From Pseudomonas graminis (GTDB lineage Bacteria > Pseudomonadota > Gammaproteobacteria > Pseudomonadales > Pseudomonadaceae): a stretch of DNA of 64,000 nucleotides. The stretch lies in the NCBI RefSeq assembly GCF_002093745.1, contig NZ_MTSB01000010.1, positions 62,001-126,000 of the forward strand, in the 5' to 3' direction. The translations under genes and the position numbers were made by a program. Of this stretch, positions 19,156 through 28,338 are shown in pieces (the first letter of the stretch is position 1; every line of letters begins with the position of its first letter). The notes beneath the pieces were generated by a model. That model saw only the letters and a program-made list of their open reading frames with translations. It had not been told where the DNA came from and ran no database searches.

Positions 19156-20158
19156 GAAGCATCTCTTGGTAGGGCTGGGTGCTTTCGCCGGGCCGGATGT
19201 GGCACGGCAGACAATGAGAAACCGGTACTGCGCCAGCAATCCGTGCCAGTAATTGATCGATGACAATCTGTGCCAGCTCGGCAATGGGCTGAACCACGCT
19301 GCACAACGTGGGGTGCATCTGGGTGCCCAGTGCGATGCCGTCGAAGCCGATGACCGACAGCCGCTCAGGAACGCCCCAGCCGTGGCGGCGCAGTTCGGCA
19401 ATCAGGCTGATGGCCAGCAGATCGTTGGAGCAGACCAGCGCGCTGGGAGCGTTCGGGCCGCGCAACAAGGGTTCGAGCGCGGCGAAGTCGGCGCTCGTGT
19501 GGGCAGGCATTTCAATCACTGCCCGGGCCTCGAGCCCACGCTCGTTCATGGCGTCGCGATAACCGTCATACCTCAGGCGAGCGCGGTCGGACTGCATGGC
19601 CGGGCCGGCCACCATCGCAACTCGCTGATGGCCGGCGTCGATCAGGTATCGAGTGGCCAGGGCCATCCCTGCGCGGTTATCCACCGACACGGCGCTGTAA
19701 TCCGGGTTGTGGGTCTGGTGATAAGCCAGCACAAACGGGGTGTCTTCGCTGACCAGGCTTTGCAGCACGCGGTTGTGCTCGGCGTCGGTCACCGTCAGCA
19801 CCAGCCCGTCGACTCGCTGGCGCAGCAATTCTTCAACCACGGCGCTCTCACGTTCCGACGTGTAGTCGGTAGTCGCCAGCAGCAAGTTGTAGCCCCGCGC
19901 CCGCGCTGCCCGCGCCATCGCCTGAAACTGTTCGGCAAACACCGGGTTGAGCAGGTTCGGCACCACGACGCCAATCAGATTGGTGGTTTGCAGACGCAAC
20001 TGACGCCCCAGTCGATTTGGCCGAAAACCCAATGCGCGGGCGGCAGCGAACACGCGCTCACGGGTTTCGGGTTTCACCACATCGGGGCTGGCGAAGGCAC
20101 GTGCAGCGGTGGCCCGGGAAACCCCGGCCAGTCGTGCAACCTCTTTCAAATCAGTCAT
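19139..20158 (-). CDS. LacI/GalR family transcriptional regulator
   Basis: 339 residues. N-terminal helix-turn-helix LKEVARLAGVSRATAARAF with hinge-helix region LGFRPNRLGRQLR, then a periplasmic-binding-like effector domain (TTNLIGVVVPNLLNPVF...). Unusually, it is the first gene of the transporter operon it presumably controls and overlaps the binding-protein gene. The start MTDLKEV at 20158 is the family start; the frame continues to 20353 without similarity. LacI regulators usually sense sugars, but in such phosphonate-type loci the effector would be the transported solute (inference). Confidence 0.88.
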   Translation of the reverse strand: MTDLKEVARLAGVSRATAARAFASPDVVKPETRERVFAAARALGFRPNRLGRQLRLQTTNLIGVVVPNLLNPVFAEQFQAMARAARARGYNLLLATTDYTSERESAVVEELLRQRVDGLVLTVTDAEHNRVLQSLVSEDTPFVLAYHQTHNPDYSAVSVDNRAGMALATRYLIDAGHQRVAMVAGPAMQSDRARLRYDGYRDAMNERGLEARAVIEMPAHTSADFAALEPLLRGPNAPSALVCSNDLLAISLIAELRRHGWGVPERLSVIGFDGIALGTQMHPTLCSVVQPIAELAQIVIDQLLARIAGAVPVSHCLPCHIRPGESTQPYQEMLHDQPQ

Positions 20159-20351
20159 TGTCGCTCGCTTGAGATCGATCTCATTGGCCGCGACTTTAAG
20201 CGCCAAACATGGCTGAATCGCGAACGGGCGATGACCGTTTAATGACAACGCAACCCTTGGGCACTTTATTCGGATGGGTTTGGCGAAGCGGGTCCGGTCT
20301 GCGTTACCATCACCGGTCCGACGCGGCAACCTGCTGCGCGCAGGAGTAGTC

Positions 20352-21326
20352 ATGGCTCACCCGTTTGCAACACTTACTCCCGATCTGGTCCTGGATGCTG
20401 TCGAAAGCATCGGTTTTCTCAGCGACGCACGCATCCTGGCGCTCAACAGTTACGAAAACCGCGTGTATCAGGTCGGTATCGAAGACGGTCAGCCATTGAT
20501 CGCCAAGTTCTACCGCCCGCAGCGCTGGACCAACGAAGCCATCCTCGAAGAACACAGCTTCACCGCTGAACTGGTCGACGTCGAAGTGCCGGTTGTCGCG
20601 CCAATGGTGCATAACGGCGAGACCCTGTTCGAACATGCCGGCTTTCGCTTCACACTGTTCCCGCGCCGCGGCGGACGTGCGCCGGAGCCGGGCAACCTTG
20701 ATCAGCTGTACCGTCTCGGCCAGTTGCTGGGGCGTCTTCATGCCGTCGGTTCGACCAAGCCGTTCGAGCATCGTGAAGCACTGGGCGTGAAAAACTTCGG
20801 TCACGACTCGGTCAATTACCTGCTGGAAAACGACTGTATTCCACGCAGCCTGTTACCGGCCTACGAGTCGGTGGCCCGTGATCTGCTCAAGCGCGTAGAA
20901 GATGTTTACGCCGCAACACCGCACACCAACATCCGCATGCACGGCGACTGCCACCCCGGCAACATGATGTGCCGGGATGAAATGTTCCACATTGTCGACC
21001 TCGACGATTGCCGTCTTGGCCCCGCGGTGCAGGACATCTGGATGATGCTGGCGGGTGACCGTCAGGAACGCCTTGGCCAGCTCTCCGAATTGATGGACGG
21101 CTACAACGAATTCCACGATTTCGATCCCCGCGAACTGGCCCTCATCGAACCCTTGCGTGCGCTGCGTCTGATGCACTACAGCGCCTGGCTGGCCCGTCGC
21201 TGGGACGACCCGGCATTCCCCCACAGTTTCCCGTGGTTCGGCACCGAGCGTTATTGGGGCGACCACATCCTCGCGCTGCGCGAGCAAATGTCAGCGCTGA
21301 ATGAAGAGCCACTGAAGCTGTTTTGA
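20352..21326 (+). CDS. srkA: Stress response serine/threonine kinase (SrkA/YihE/RdoA)
   Basis: 324-aa atypical protein kinase of the aminoglycoside phosphotransferase fold, implicated in surviving stress and Cpx-related responses in E. coli. Catalytic loop HGDCHPGNMM and metal-binding IVDLDDCRLG are intact; the N-terminus carries SYENRVYQVG as nucleotide-binding loop. The start at 20352 (MAHPFATLTP) follows AGGAG; the upstream in-frame ATG at 20274 has no support. E. coli rdoA is followed by dsbA, which is not the case here. Confidence 0.9.
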   Translation: MAHPFATLTPDLVLDAVESIGFLSDARILALNSYENRVYQVGIEDGQPLIAKFYRPQRWTNEAILEEHSFTAELVDVEVPVVAPMVHNGETLFEHAGFRFTLFPRRGGRAPEPGNLDQLYRLGQLLGRLHAVGSTKPFEHREALGVKNFGHDSVNYLLENDCIPRSLLPAYESVARDLLKRVEDVYAATPHTNIRMHGDCHPGNMMCRDEMFHIVDLDDCRLGPAVQDIWMMLAGDRQERLGQLSELMDGYNEFHDFDPRELALIEPLRALRLMHYSAWLARRWDDPAFPHSFPWFGTERYWGDHILALREQMSALNEEPLKLF

Positions 21327-21339
21327 TCTGATTCGACTC

Positions 21340-21452
21340 TCATGCCAATGCTCCGCAGTGGCACGCCGTTCTGGAGCCCGCGCTGCGGCGCAGATGTGTG
21401 ACGCGGAGCGTCACAAAGGGCGTTCCCACGCAGGAGCGTGAGGAACGAGAGG
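21340..21452. repeat. REP-type element downstream of srkA
   Basis: Contains the palindrome GTGACGC-GGA-GCGTCAC (21398-21414), also found at 11552, with flanking partial inverted copies (GCCGTTCTGGAG and CGCAGGAGCGTGAGGAACGAG). No gene is present. It may also serve as a transcription barrier after srkA. Confidence 0.7.
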
Positions 21453-21523
21453 TGTCTGAGCACACACGACCAACCGCATCACCCCGACAATAAACCGGAA
21501 TTTCTGCATTTAAGGGACGCTCC

Positions 21524-22411
21524 ATGCAAGCTGCCAATCCACGCCGTGGCTACATCCTGGGCCTGAGTGCTTACACCATATGGGGCCTGTTCCCTCTGTA
21601 CTTCAAAGCCATCGCTGCCGTCCCGGCCATCGAGATCATCATCCATCGCGCGCTATGGTCGGCGCTTTTCGGCTCGATCGTACTGATGTTCTGGAAGCAT
21701 CCCGGCTGGTGGCGCGACTTGCGCGACAACCCGCAACGGCTGGCCGTTCTGGCGCTGAGCGGCACCCTGATCGCCGCCAACTGGATCGTCTACGTCTGGG
21801 CGGTGAACAACGGGCGCATGCTTGAGGCCAGCTTGGGGTACTACATCAACCCGTTGGTCAACGTGCTGCTTGGCATGTTGCTGCTCGGCGAGCGGCTCAG
21901 GCGTCTGCAGTGGGTCGCAGTCGCTCTGGCTGCGACGGGCGTTGCGCAGCAGGTCTGGCACGTCGGCAGCTTGCCGTGGGTGTCGCTGGCGCTGGCACTG
22001 ACCTTCGCGTTTTACGGCCTGATCCGCAAAAAAGCCCCGGTCGCCGCCCTGCCCGGCCTGGTGGTGGAAACCTGGATGCTGGTGCCGCTGGCGCTAATCT
22101 GGCTGGCGCTCAACCCGACGGCCGTCACCGCACAAGCAGAGTTCTGGAGCACCACTCAAGCCATCTGGCTGGCGGCGGCAGGCCCGGTAACGCTGATACC
22201 GCTGGTCTGCTTCAACGCCGCAGCGCGCCATTTGCCCTTCACGACACTCGGTTTTCTGCAATACATCGCGCCCACTCTGGTCCTGCTGCTGGCGGTGTTG
22301 CTGTATGGCGAACACCTGACCACCAGCACCATCATCACTTTTGCCTTCATTTGGGCCGGCCTGGCGATTTACAGTGTGGATATCTGGCTCAAATCCCGCG
22401 GCCGCCACTGA
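21524..22411 (+). CDS. rarD: RarD-type EamA transporter
   Basis: 295-residue inner-membrane protein with about ten helices, starting MQAANPRRGYILGLSAYTIWGLFPLYFKAI. It matches RarD of the drug/metabolite transporter superfamily; the family was named for chloramphenicol sensitivity but its substrate is unknown. The ATG at 21524 follows AAGGGACG. It stands alone; the downstream spacer carries DnaA-box sequences. Confidence 0.88.
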   Translation: MQAANPRRGYILGLSAYTIWGLFPLYFKAIAAVPAIEIIIHRALWSALFGSIVLMFWKHPGWWRDLRDNPQRLAVLALSGTLIAANWIVYVWAVNNGRMLEASLGYYINPLVNVLLGMLLLGERLRRLQWVAVALAATGVAQQVWHVGSLPWVSLALALTFAFYGLIRKKAPVAALPGLVVETWMLVPLALIWLALNPTAVTAQAEFWSTTQAIWLAAAGPVTLIPLVCFNAAARHLPFTTLGFLQYIAPTLVLLLAVLLYGEHLTTSTIITFAFIWAGLAIYSVDIWLKSRGRH

Positions 22412-22432
22412 TCAAAAAACAAACAACGTTAC

Positions 22433-22457
22433 GCAGGCCACGCAGAACGTGGCCTGC
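22433..22457. terminator. Stem-loop between rarD and gcvR
   Basis: GCAGGCCACG-CAGAA-CGTGGCCTGC is a perfect 10-bp stem 22 bp after rarD. On the minus strand it is followed by a T-rich stretch (GTAACGTTGTTTGTTTTTTG), so it could end gcvR transcripts as well as rarD transcripts. Confidence 0.6.
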
Positions 22458-22474
22458 AAGAGGTTCTCCAAGGG

Positions 22475-22621
22475 TTATCCACAGGCAGACTGACCTTATC
22501 TGTGTACAAGCCTTTGAAACTGCTGGTTTTTTGATCAATCGTCGCCAAGCCACGGCAGGCTTGACGCGCACGGCTCTTCCCCCAGGTTATCCACAGGCGG
22601 ATGCACGGTTAATCTGGATAA
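22475..22621. other. DnaA-box cluster in the rarD-gcvR spacer
   Basis: Two perfect TTATCCACA boxes on the plus strand (22475-22483 and 22587-22595) and one near-match on the minus strand (TCTGGATAA, 22613-22621) lie within 147 bp of non-coding DNA. No origin genes are nearby. Confidence 0.6.
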
Positions 22622-22633
22622 CCTGAACGCACT

Positions 22634-23152
22634 TCACTCCTCGCTGCGCAACACCAACTCCACCATCAGATCATCAGCCAGGGTTTCAAGCCCTGCCTGC
22701 AGATCGTCCAGCGACAAGCCCAACGGTACGCCGAGCACTGCATCGGCGTGGAACAGCAACTCGCTGCTCATGGGCGCCGGGGACACGTCGGTGATCAGGT
22801 GTTCGACGTTGACACCCTGCCCGGCCAGCAAGCGGGTGATGTCGCGCACAATGCCGGGGCGGTCGTTGCCGACCAGTTCCATGCTGATCGGGCGCGTGGC
22901 ACCCGTGGTCTCGACCACGCTCTCGGCCAGTAGCATGCGGATGCCGTGGACCGACAAGTCGTTCAGCGCTTTGATCAGGTCGTCGTAGTGCTGTGGCTCG
23001 ACACCGACCTTGAGAATCCCGGCGAACTGCCCGGCCATCCGTGACATGCGGCTTTCCAGCCAGTTGCCGCCCTGCTCGGCAATGCACTGGGCGATGCGTT
23101 CGACCTGGCCCGGTTTGTCGGGAGCAACCAGCGTTACGACGAGATGATCCAC
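22634..23152 (-). CDS. gcvR: Glycine cleavage system transcriptional repressor-type ACT protein
   Basis: 172 residues composed of two ACT domains (VDHLVVTLVAPDKPG... and SMELVGNDRPGIVRDITRLLAGQGVNVEHL...). In E. coli, GcvR binds glycine and antagonises the activator GcvA. The chosen start is GTG at 23152, placed 8 nt after GAGG; a TTG two codons upstream is less well spaced. Divergent from glcB. Whether it regulates gcv genes in this organism is inferred from the family only. Confidence 0.85.
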   Translation of the reverse strand: MDHLVVTLVAPDKPGQVERIAQCIAEQGGNWLESRMSRMAGQFAGILKVGVEPQHYDDLIKALNDLSVHGIRMLLAESVVETTGATRPISMELVGNDRPGIVRDITRLLAGQGVNVEHLITDVSPAPMSSELLFHADAVLGVPLGLSLDDLQAGLETLADDLMVELVLRSEE

Positions 23153-23474
23153 GGTCAATTCCTCTTTCTGTGCAGATGGTTTGAAAACGGCAACGGTCGC
23201 CCGAGTATAGGCCTGCTTGACGCGCAGCTCATGGATGGCAAATCGTGTGCCGTCCGGCTCGCTTTATGGAACAATCCTGAGCGCTTTCGAGCGCGCAGTG
23301 AACAGCGGTGTGATTCAATTCGCAAGCGCCGTCGTTCAGTGGCCTGTCTAGCGACGTTTTCACACGACTGCGGCTCATGTAGTATCCCGCAGCGAGCACT
23401 ACATAACACCAAGATCAATGACAGAGCGCTCCCCGAGTGTGCTCGACCCTGCTGAGCAGAGTGAGGCAAGTGCA
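23153..23474. other. Divergent gcvR/glcB intergenic region
   Basis: 322 bp with no credible gene. It should hold the two divergent promoters. CTGCGGCTCATGTAGTATCCCGCAG contains a small imperfect hairpin about 100 bp upstream of glcB. No known operator was recognised. Confidence 0.5.
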
Positions 23475-25652
23475 ATGACTGAGTACGTTCAAGTCGGTGA
23501 CCTGCAAGTCGCCAGAGTCCTGTTCGACTTCGTGCAAAACGAAGCCATCCCCGGAACCGGCGTCGATGCCGACGCGTTCTGGGCCGGTGCGGACAAGCTG
23601 ATCCACGACCTCGCGCCAAAGAACAAGGCACTGCTCGTCAAACGTGATGAATTGCAGGCACAAATCGATGCCTGGCATCAGTCTCGCGCCGGACAGGCTC
23701 ACGACGCCTCGGCCTACAAAGCCTTCCTTCAGGAAATCGGCTATCTGCTGCCTGAACCGGCAGGCTTTCAGATCACCACGCAAAATGTCGACGAAGAGAT
23801 AGCCACGATGGCCGGCCCGCAACTGGTCGTGCCGGTGATGAACGCGCGCTTCGCGCTCAATGCATCCAACGCCCGCTGGGGCTCGCTGTATGACGCGCTG
23901 TACGGCACCGACGCCATCAGCGAAGACGGCGGCGCAGAAAAGGGCAAGGGCTACAACAAGGTACGTGGCGACAAGGTCATCGCCTTCGCCCGCGCCTTCC
24001 TGGACCAGGCCGCGCCACTGGCGGCGGGCTCCCATGTCGATTCGACGGCTTATAAAATGATCGACGGCAAACTGGTTGTCAGCCTCAAGGGCGGCAGCAA
24101 CACCGGCCTGCACGATGACGCACAACTGGTCGGTTTACAGGGTGACGCCCTGGCGCCCTTCGCTGTGCTGTTCAAGCACAACGGCCTGCATTTCGAATTG
24201 CAGATCGACGCCGCAAGCCCGGTCGGCCAGACCGATCCGGCGGGCGTGAAAGACATCCTCATGGAGGCCGCACTGACCACCATCATGGATTGTGAAGACT
24301 CCATCGCGGCCGTCGACGCCGACGACAAAGTGGTGGTCTACCGCAATTGGCTGGGCCTGATGAAAGGTGATCTGGCTGAATCGGTCTCCAAGGGCGGCGA
24401 CACCTTTACCCGCACCATGAACCCGGACCGGGTCTACACCACGCCGCAAGGCGGCGAAGTCACGCTGCACGGGCGCTCGTTGCTGTTCATCCGCAACGTG
24501 GGCCACTTGATGACCATCGACGCGATACTCGACAAGCAGGGCAACGAAGTGCCGGAAGGCATTCTCGACGGCCTGCTGACCAGCCTTGCCGCGATCCACA
24601 ACCTCAATGGCAGCACCTCGCGCAGCAACAGCCGCAGCGGCTCGACGTACATCGTCAAACCGAAGATGCACGGGCCGGAAGAAGCCGCCTTCACTGACGA
24701 ACTGTTCGGCCGTATCGAGCAAGTACTGGGCTTGCCGCGCAACACCCTGAAAGTCGGGATCATGGACGAAGAGCGCCGTACCACGGTCAACCTCAAGGCC
24801 TGCATCCAGGCGGCGAGCGAGCGCGTGGTATTCATCAACACCGGCTTCCTCGACCGCACCGGCGATGAAATCCACACCTCGATGGAAGCTGGCCCGGTGG
24901 TGCGCAAGGCGCAGATGAAAGCCGAAAAATGGATCTCGGCCTACGAGAACGCCAACGTCGATATCGGCCTGAAATGCGGCCTGCAAGGTCGCGCACAGAT
25001 CGGCAAGGGCATGTGGGCCATGCCGGACCTGATGGCCGCCATGCTGGAGCAGAAAATCGCTCACCCACTGGCTGGCGCAAACACTGCATGGGTGCCCTCG
25101 CCCACCGCCGCTGCGCTGCACGCCCTGCATTATCACAAGGTCGACGTGTTCGCCCGTCAGGCCGAACTGGCCCAGCGTGAACAGGCCTCGGTGGATGACA
25201 TCCTGACCATCCCGCTTGCGCCGAACACCGACTGGACGCCTGAAGAAATCCAGAACGAACTCGACAACAACGCCCAAGGCATCCTCGGCTATGTCGTGCG
25301 CTGGATCGACCAAGGCGTAGGTTGCTCGAAAGTACCGGACATCAACGACATCGGCCTGATGGAAGACCGCGCGACCTTGCGCATCTCCAGTCAGCACATG
25401 GCCAACTGGCTGCGTCACGGAGTGGTCACTGAAGCTCAAGTGCTGGAAAGCCTGAAGCGCATGGCACCGGTCGTAGACCGCCAGAACGCCAACGATCCGC
25501 TATACCGCCCACTCGCACCGGATTTCGACAGCAACATCGCCTTCCAGGCGGCCGTTGAACTGGTGATCGAAGGCACACGACAACCCAACGGCTACACCGA
25601 GCCGGTGCTGCACCGTCGTCGTCGTGAGTTCAAGGCTAAAAACGGGGTGTAA
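23475..25652 (+). CDS. glcB: Malate synthase G
   Basis: Condenses glyoxylate with acetyl-CoA to give malate in the glyoxylate shunt. 725 residues, the length of the monomeric G isoform, starting [19 protein letters not shown]. Conserved segments include the active-site [39 protein letters not shown] and GKGMWAMPD. An upstream in-frame ATG (23418) is not supported by the family. Monocistronic, ending at a strong hairpin. Confidence 0.96.
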   Translation: MTEYVQVGDLQVARVLFDFVQNEAIPGTGVDADAFWAGADKLIHDLAPKNKALLVKRDELQAQIDAWHQSRAGQAHDASAYKAFLQEIGYLLPEPAGFQITTQNVDEEIATMAGPQLVVPVMNARFALNASNARWGSLYDALYGTDAISEDGGAEKGKGYNKVRGDKVIAFARAFLDQAAPLAAGSHVDSTAYKMIDGKLVVSLKGGSNTGLHDDAQLVGLQGDALAPFAVLFKHNGLHFELQIDAASPVGQTDPAGVKDILMEAALTTIMDCEDSIAAVDADDKVVVYRNWLGLMKGDLAESVSKGGDTFTRTMNPDRVYTTPQGGEVTLHGRSLLFIRNVGHLMTIDAILDKQGNEVPEGILDGLLTSLAAIHNLNGSTSRSNSRSGSTYIVKPKMHGPEEAAFTDELFGRIEQVLGLPRNTLKVGIMDEERRTTVNLKACIQAASERVVFINTGFLDRTGDEIHTSMEAGPVVRKAQMKAEKWISAYENANVDIGLKCGLQGRAQIGKGMWAMPDLMAAMLEQKIAHPLAGANTAWVPSPTAAALHALHYHKVDVFARQAELAQREQASVDDILTIPLAPNTDWTPEEIQNELDNNAQGILGYVVRWIDQGVGCSKVPDINDIGLMEDRATLRISSQHMANWLRHGVVTEAQVLESLKRMAPVVDRQNANDPLYRPLAPDFDSNIAFQAAVELVIEGTRQPNGYTEPVLHRRRREFKAKNGV

Positions 25653-25670
25653 CGCCCCCTGAAACAGGTG

Positions 25671-25705
25671 GGGTGTTTGTCCTCTCCGGACAAACACCCT
25701 TCTCC
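25671..25705 (+). terminator. Intrinsic terminator of glcB
   Basis: GGGTGTTTGTCC, 5-nt loop, GGACAAACACCC: a perfect 12-bp stem 19 bp after the glcB stop, with a short T/C tail. It lies between convergent genes and may act in both directions. Confidence 0.8.
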
Positions 25706-25726
25706 CATGGCGGCAGGCTCCGTGCG

Positions 25727-26173
25727 CTAACTCACCCCTAATTCCCGCTTCACCAGCTTCACCAACTGCTTGGTATTCAGCGGTTTGAGCAGGAAATCCA
25801 CCACGCTCAAGTGCATGGCGTCGATGGCGTCGCGCACGTTAGCGTCGCCGGAAACGATGATGATGGGCAACTCGGCGCGATCCGACTCTCGGATCTTGCG
25901 GATCAGATGCAGTCCGTCGAAAGGGGCCATGCGCAGGTCGGTGATCAGCAAGCCGATGGACTGGCGGGTTTCGAGCATTCGCAGGGCGATGTCACCACCG
26001 GGCGCGGTCATGCAGCTGATGTCGTTGAGACTCAGGATCTCTGCCAGCAGTTCTCTCGCGTCACTGTCGTCATCAACGATCAGGACCCGCTGCGGCGCGT
26101 CGCGTTCGGGCGTGAGCATGACCTCATGGAGGGCATTGCGCTCTTCGTCGCTCAGAATATCGTGGTCAATCAT
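25727..26173 (-). CDS. Single-domain response regulator (receiver only)
   Basis: 148 residues: about 25 non-conserved residues, then one CheY-like receiver (RVLIVDDDSDARELLAEIL), phosphoacceptor Asp in LLITDLRM, Thr/Ser switch in IIVSGDA, and Lys in FLLKPLN. There is no output domain, so it must signal by protein contact. No histidine kinase is adjacent. It is divergent from the cNMP/CBS/DUF294 gene. Confidence 0.87.
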   Translation of the reverse strand: MIDHDILSDEERNALHEVMLTPERDAPQRVLIVDDDSDARELLAEILSLNDISCMTAPGGDIALRMLETRQSIGLLITDLRMAPFDGLHLIRKIRESDRAELPIIIVSGDANVRDAIDAMHLSVVDFLLKPLNTKQLVKLVKRELGVS

Positions 26174-26403
26174 TGCAGTCTCATCATTCCCTGGACTTAT
26201 CCGACAACAGATTCAGATCAATCTGCGATGTATTTCGTCGGCATCCTGGCCAGGTGCTGCTCGCAATCCATTGCGTTTGTCCATCAGTTCTCCCGCGATC
26301 GTCCTGGCTGTGTCACTCGCCTGGGCGTAAGACTTACGTCCAATGGGCACCTGGTAGCAAGCGGCCGACCATGAGCACCAATAACAAGAACGCGGATCAG
26401 GCC

Positions 26404-28338
26404 ATGAGCAAGGCAGATGCTTTCACCCAGGCAGGCAAGACAGCCGTGTTGCAGAACATACACGGCACCATGCAGTTCCTGCAAAAATTCCCGCCGTTCA
26501 ACCAGATGGAAAACGCGCATCTGGCCTACCTTGTCGAGCAATGTCAGCTCAGGTTCTACGCCGCTGATGAGAGCATCATCAAGCCCGGCGATGGACCAGT
26601 AGAACATTTTTACATCGTCAAGCAGGGACGAATTGTCGGTGAACGCCCGCATTCTGCCAAAGGCGGCACTGAAACGACCTTCGAAATCACCACCGGCGAA
26701 TGCTTCCCGCTGGCCGCTCTGCTGGGTGAGCGCGCCACCCGTACCGAGCATCTGGCCGCCGAGGATACGTTTTGCCTGCAACTGAACAAACAGGCGTTCA
26801 TCAAGCTCTTCGCGCTGTCCACGACGTTTCGGGACTTCGCCTTGCGCGGGGTCAGCAGCCTGCTGGATCAGGTCAATCAGCAAGTCCAGCAGCGCGCCGC
26901 TGAGACCCTTGGCACCCAATACTCCCTGAACACGCGCTTGGGCGACCTGGCCATGCGTCACCCGGTGATGTGCAGCCCTGAGACGCCGATGCGCGACGCC
27001 GTGAAGCAAATGCACGAGCAACAGGTGGGCAGTATCGTGATCGTCGACGAACAGCAAGCACCGCTGGGTATCTTCACCCTGCGCGACCTGCGTGAAGCGG
27101 TTGCCGATGTGAATGCGGACTTCAGTGCGCCCGTGAGTTGCAGCATGAGCCGCTCGCCGTTTCATCTGAGCCCGGACGCCAGCGCCTTCGATGCGGCCAT
27201 TGCCATGACGGAGCGCCACATTGCCCATGTGTGCCTGGTCAGAGATCGCCGATTGTGCGGAGTCGTGTCGGAGCGGGATCTGTTCTCCCTGCAGCGTGTA
27301 GACCTTGTGCATCTGGCGCGCACCATTCGCACTGCGCCACGGATCGAAGCGCTTGCGGGCATGCGTGGCGACATCGTTCAACTGGTCGACCGCATGCTGG
27401 CCCACGGCGCCTCTTCGACCCAGATCACCCAGATCATTACCCTGCTCAACGACCACACCGTCTGCCGGGTGATTGAACTGACACTGGCTGAAAAAGGCGA
27501 CCCCGGCGTTGCATTCAGCTGGCTGTGTTTCGGCAGCGAAGGCCGACGCGAACAGACGCTGCACACCGATCAGGACAACGGCATTCTGTTCGAGGCCAAC
27601 GATGCAGCCGAGGCCGAACATATCCGGACGCTGCTGCTGCCGATTGCCGAACGCATCAATCAGAGCCTGGCGCAGTGCGGCTTCACGCTGTGCAAAGGCA
27701 ACATCATGGCGGGCAACCCTGACCTGTGCCTGTCACGACAAGAATGGTCACGCCGTTTTGCGGCGTTCATCCGCGAGGCCACGCCGGAAAACCTGCTGGC
27801 GTCGAGTATCTACTTTGACCTGCGCGTGGTCTGGGGCGATGAAAGCGGCGGCGAGCAATTGCGGCGCGGCATTCTTGATCAGGTCGCCGATAACCGGCTG
27901 TTCCAGCGCATGATGGCTGATAACGCCCTGCGTCAGCGTCCGCCGGTGGGCCGTTTCAAGGATTTCGTTCTGGCTCGCAAGGGCAATGAAAAAGACACCC
28001 TGGACCTCAAGACCGAAGGTTTGACGCCTTTTGTAGACGGCGCGAGGCTGCTGGCGCTGGCTAACGGCATTGCCGTCAACAACACTCAGGAACGACTGCG
28101 GCAACTGGTCGAACGCGAGGTCATCGATCCGCTGGATGGCGCCGCGTACCAAGAGGCTTACCACTTCATCCAGCAAACCCGCATGCAGCAGCATCAGTTG
28201 CAGAGTCGCCAGAACCTGGCGTACTCCAACCGCATCGACCCGGACACGCTCAACCATCTGGACCGCCGCATTCTGCGCGAATCGTTTCGTCAGGCGCAGC
28301 GGCTGCAAACCAGTCTCACGCTGCGCTACCAATTATGA
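26404..28338 (+). CDS. cNMP-binding, CBS-pair and DUF294 nucleotidyltransferase-like protein
   Basis: About 644 residues with four parts: N-terminal cyclic-nucleotide-binding-like domain (~20-150), a CBS pair (~175-300), a DUF294 nucleotidyltransferase-like domain with GSEGRREQTLHTDQDNGI, and a DUF294 C-terminal helical domain. The GS...R.EQ and DQDN residues match the GlnD-like nucleotidyltransferase core, suggesting nucleotide transfer or removal on a partner controlled by small-molecule binding. Overlaps the exonuclease gene by 4 bp (ATGA). The start is uncertain: ATG 26371 would add 11 residues. No characterised function is known to me. Confidence 0.85.
   Translation: MSKADAFTQAGKTAVLQNIHGTMQFLQKFPPFNQMENAHLAYLVEQCQLRFYAADESIIKPGDGPVEHFYIVKQGRIVGERPHSAKGGTETTFEITTGECFPLAALLGERATRTEHLAAEDTFCLQLNKQAFIKLFALSTTFRDFALRGVSSLLDQVNQQVQQRAAETLGTQYSLNTRLGDLAMRHPVMCSPETPMRDAVKQMHEQQVGSIVIVDEQQAPLGIFTLRDLREAVADVNADFSAPVSCSMSRSPFHLSPDASAFDAAIAMTERHIAHVCLVRDRRLCGVVSERDLFSLQRVDLVHLARTIRTAPRIEALAGMRGDIVQLVDRMLAHGASSTQITQIITLLNDHTVCRVIELTLAEKGDPGVAFSWLCFGSEGRREQTLHTDQDNGILFEANDAAEAEHIRTLLLPIAERINQSLAQCGFTLCKGNIMAGNPDLCLSRQEWSRRFAAFIREATPENLLASSIYFDLRVVWGDESGGEQLRRGILDQVADNRLFQRMMADNALRQRPPVGRFKDFVLARKGNEKDTLDLKTEGLTPFVDGARLLALANGIAVNNTQERLRQLVEREVIDPLDGAAYQEAYHFIQQTRMQQHQLQSRQNLAYSNRIDPDTLNHLDRRILRESFRQAQRLQTSLTLRYQL

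Noticed and set aside
20159..20351. Extra N-terminal extensions of the LacI regulator and SrkA
   Set aside because: Both long frames run through the shared divergent promoter; family starts at 20158 and 20352 fit better.
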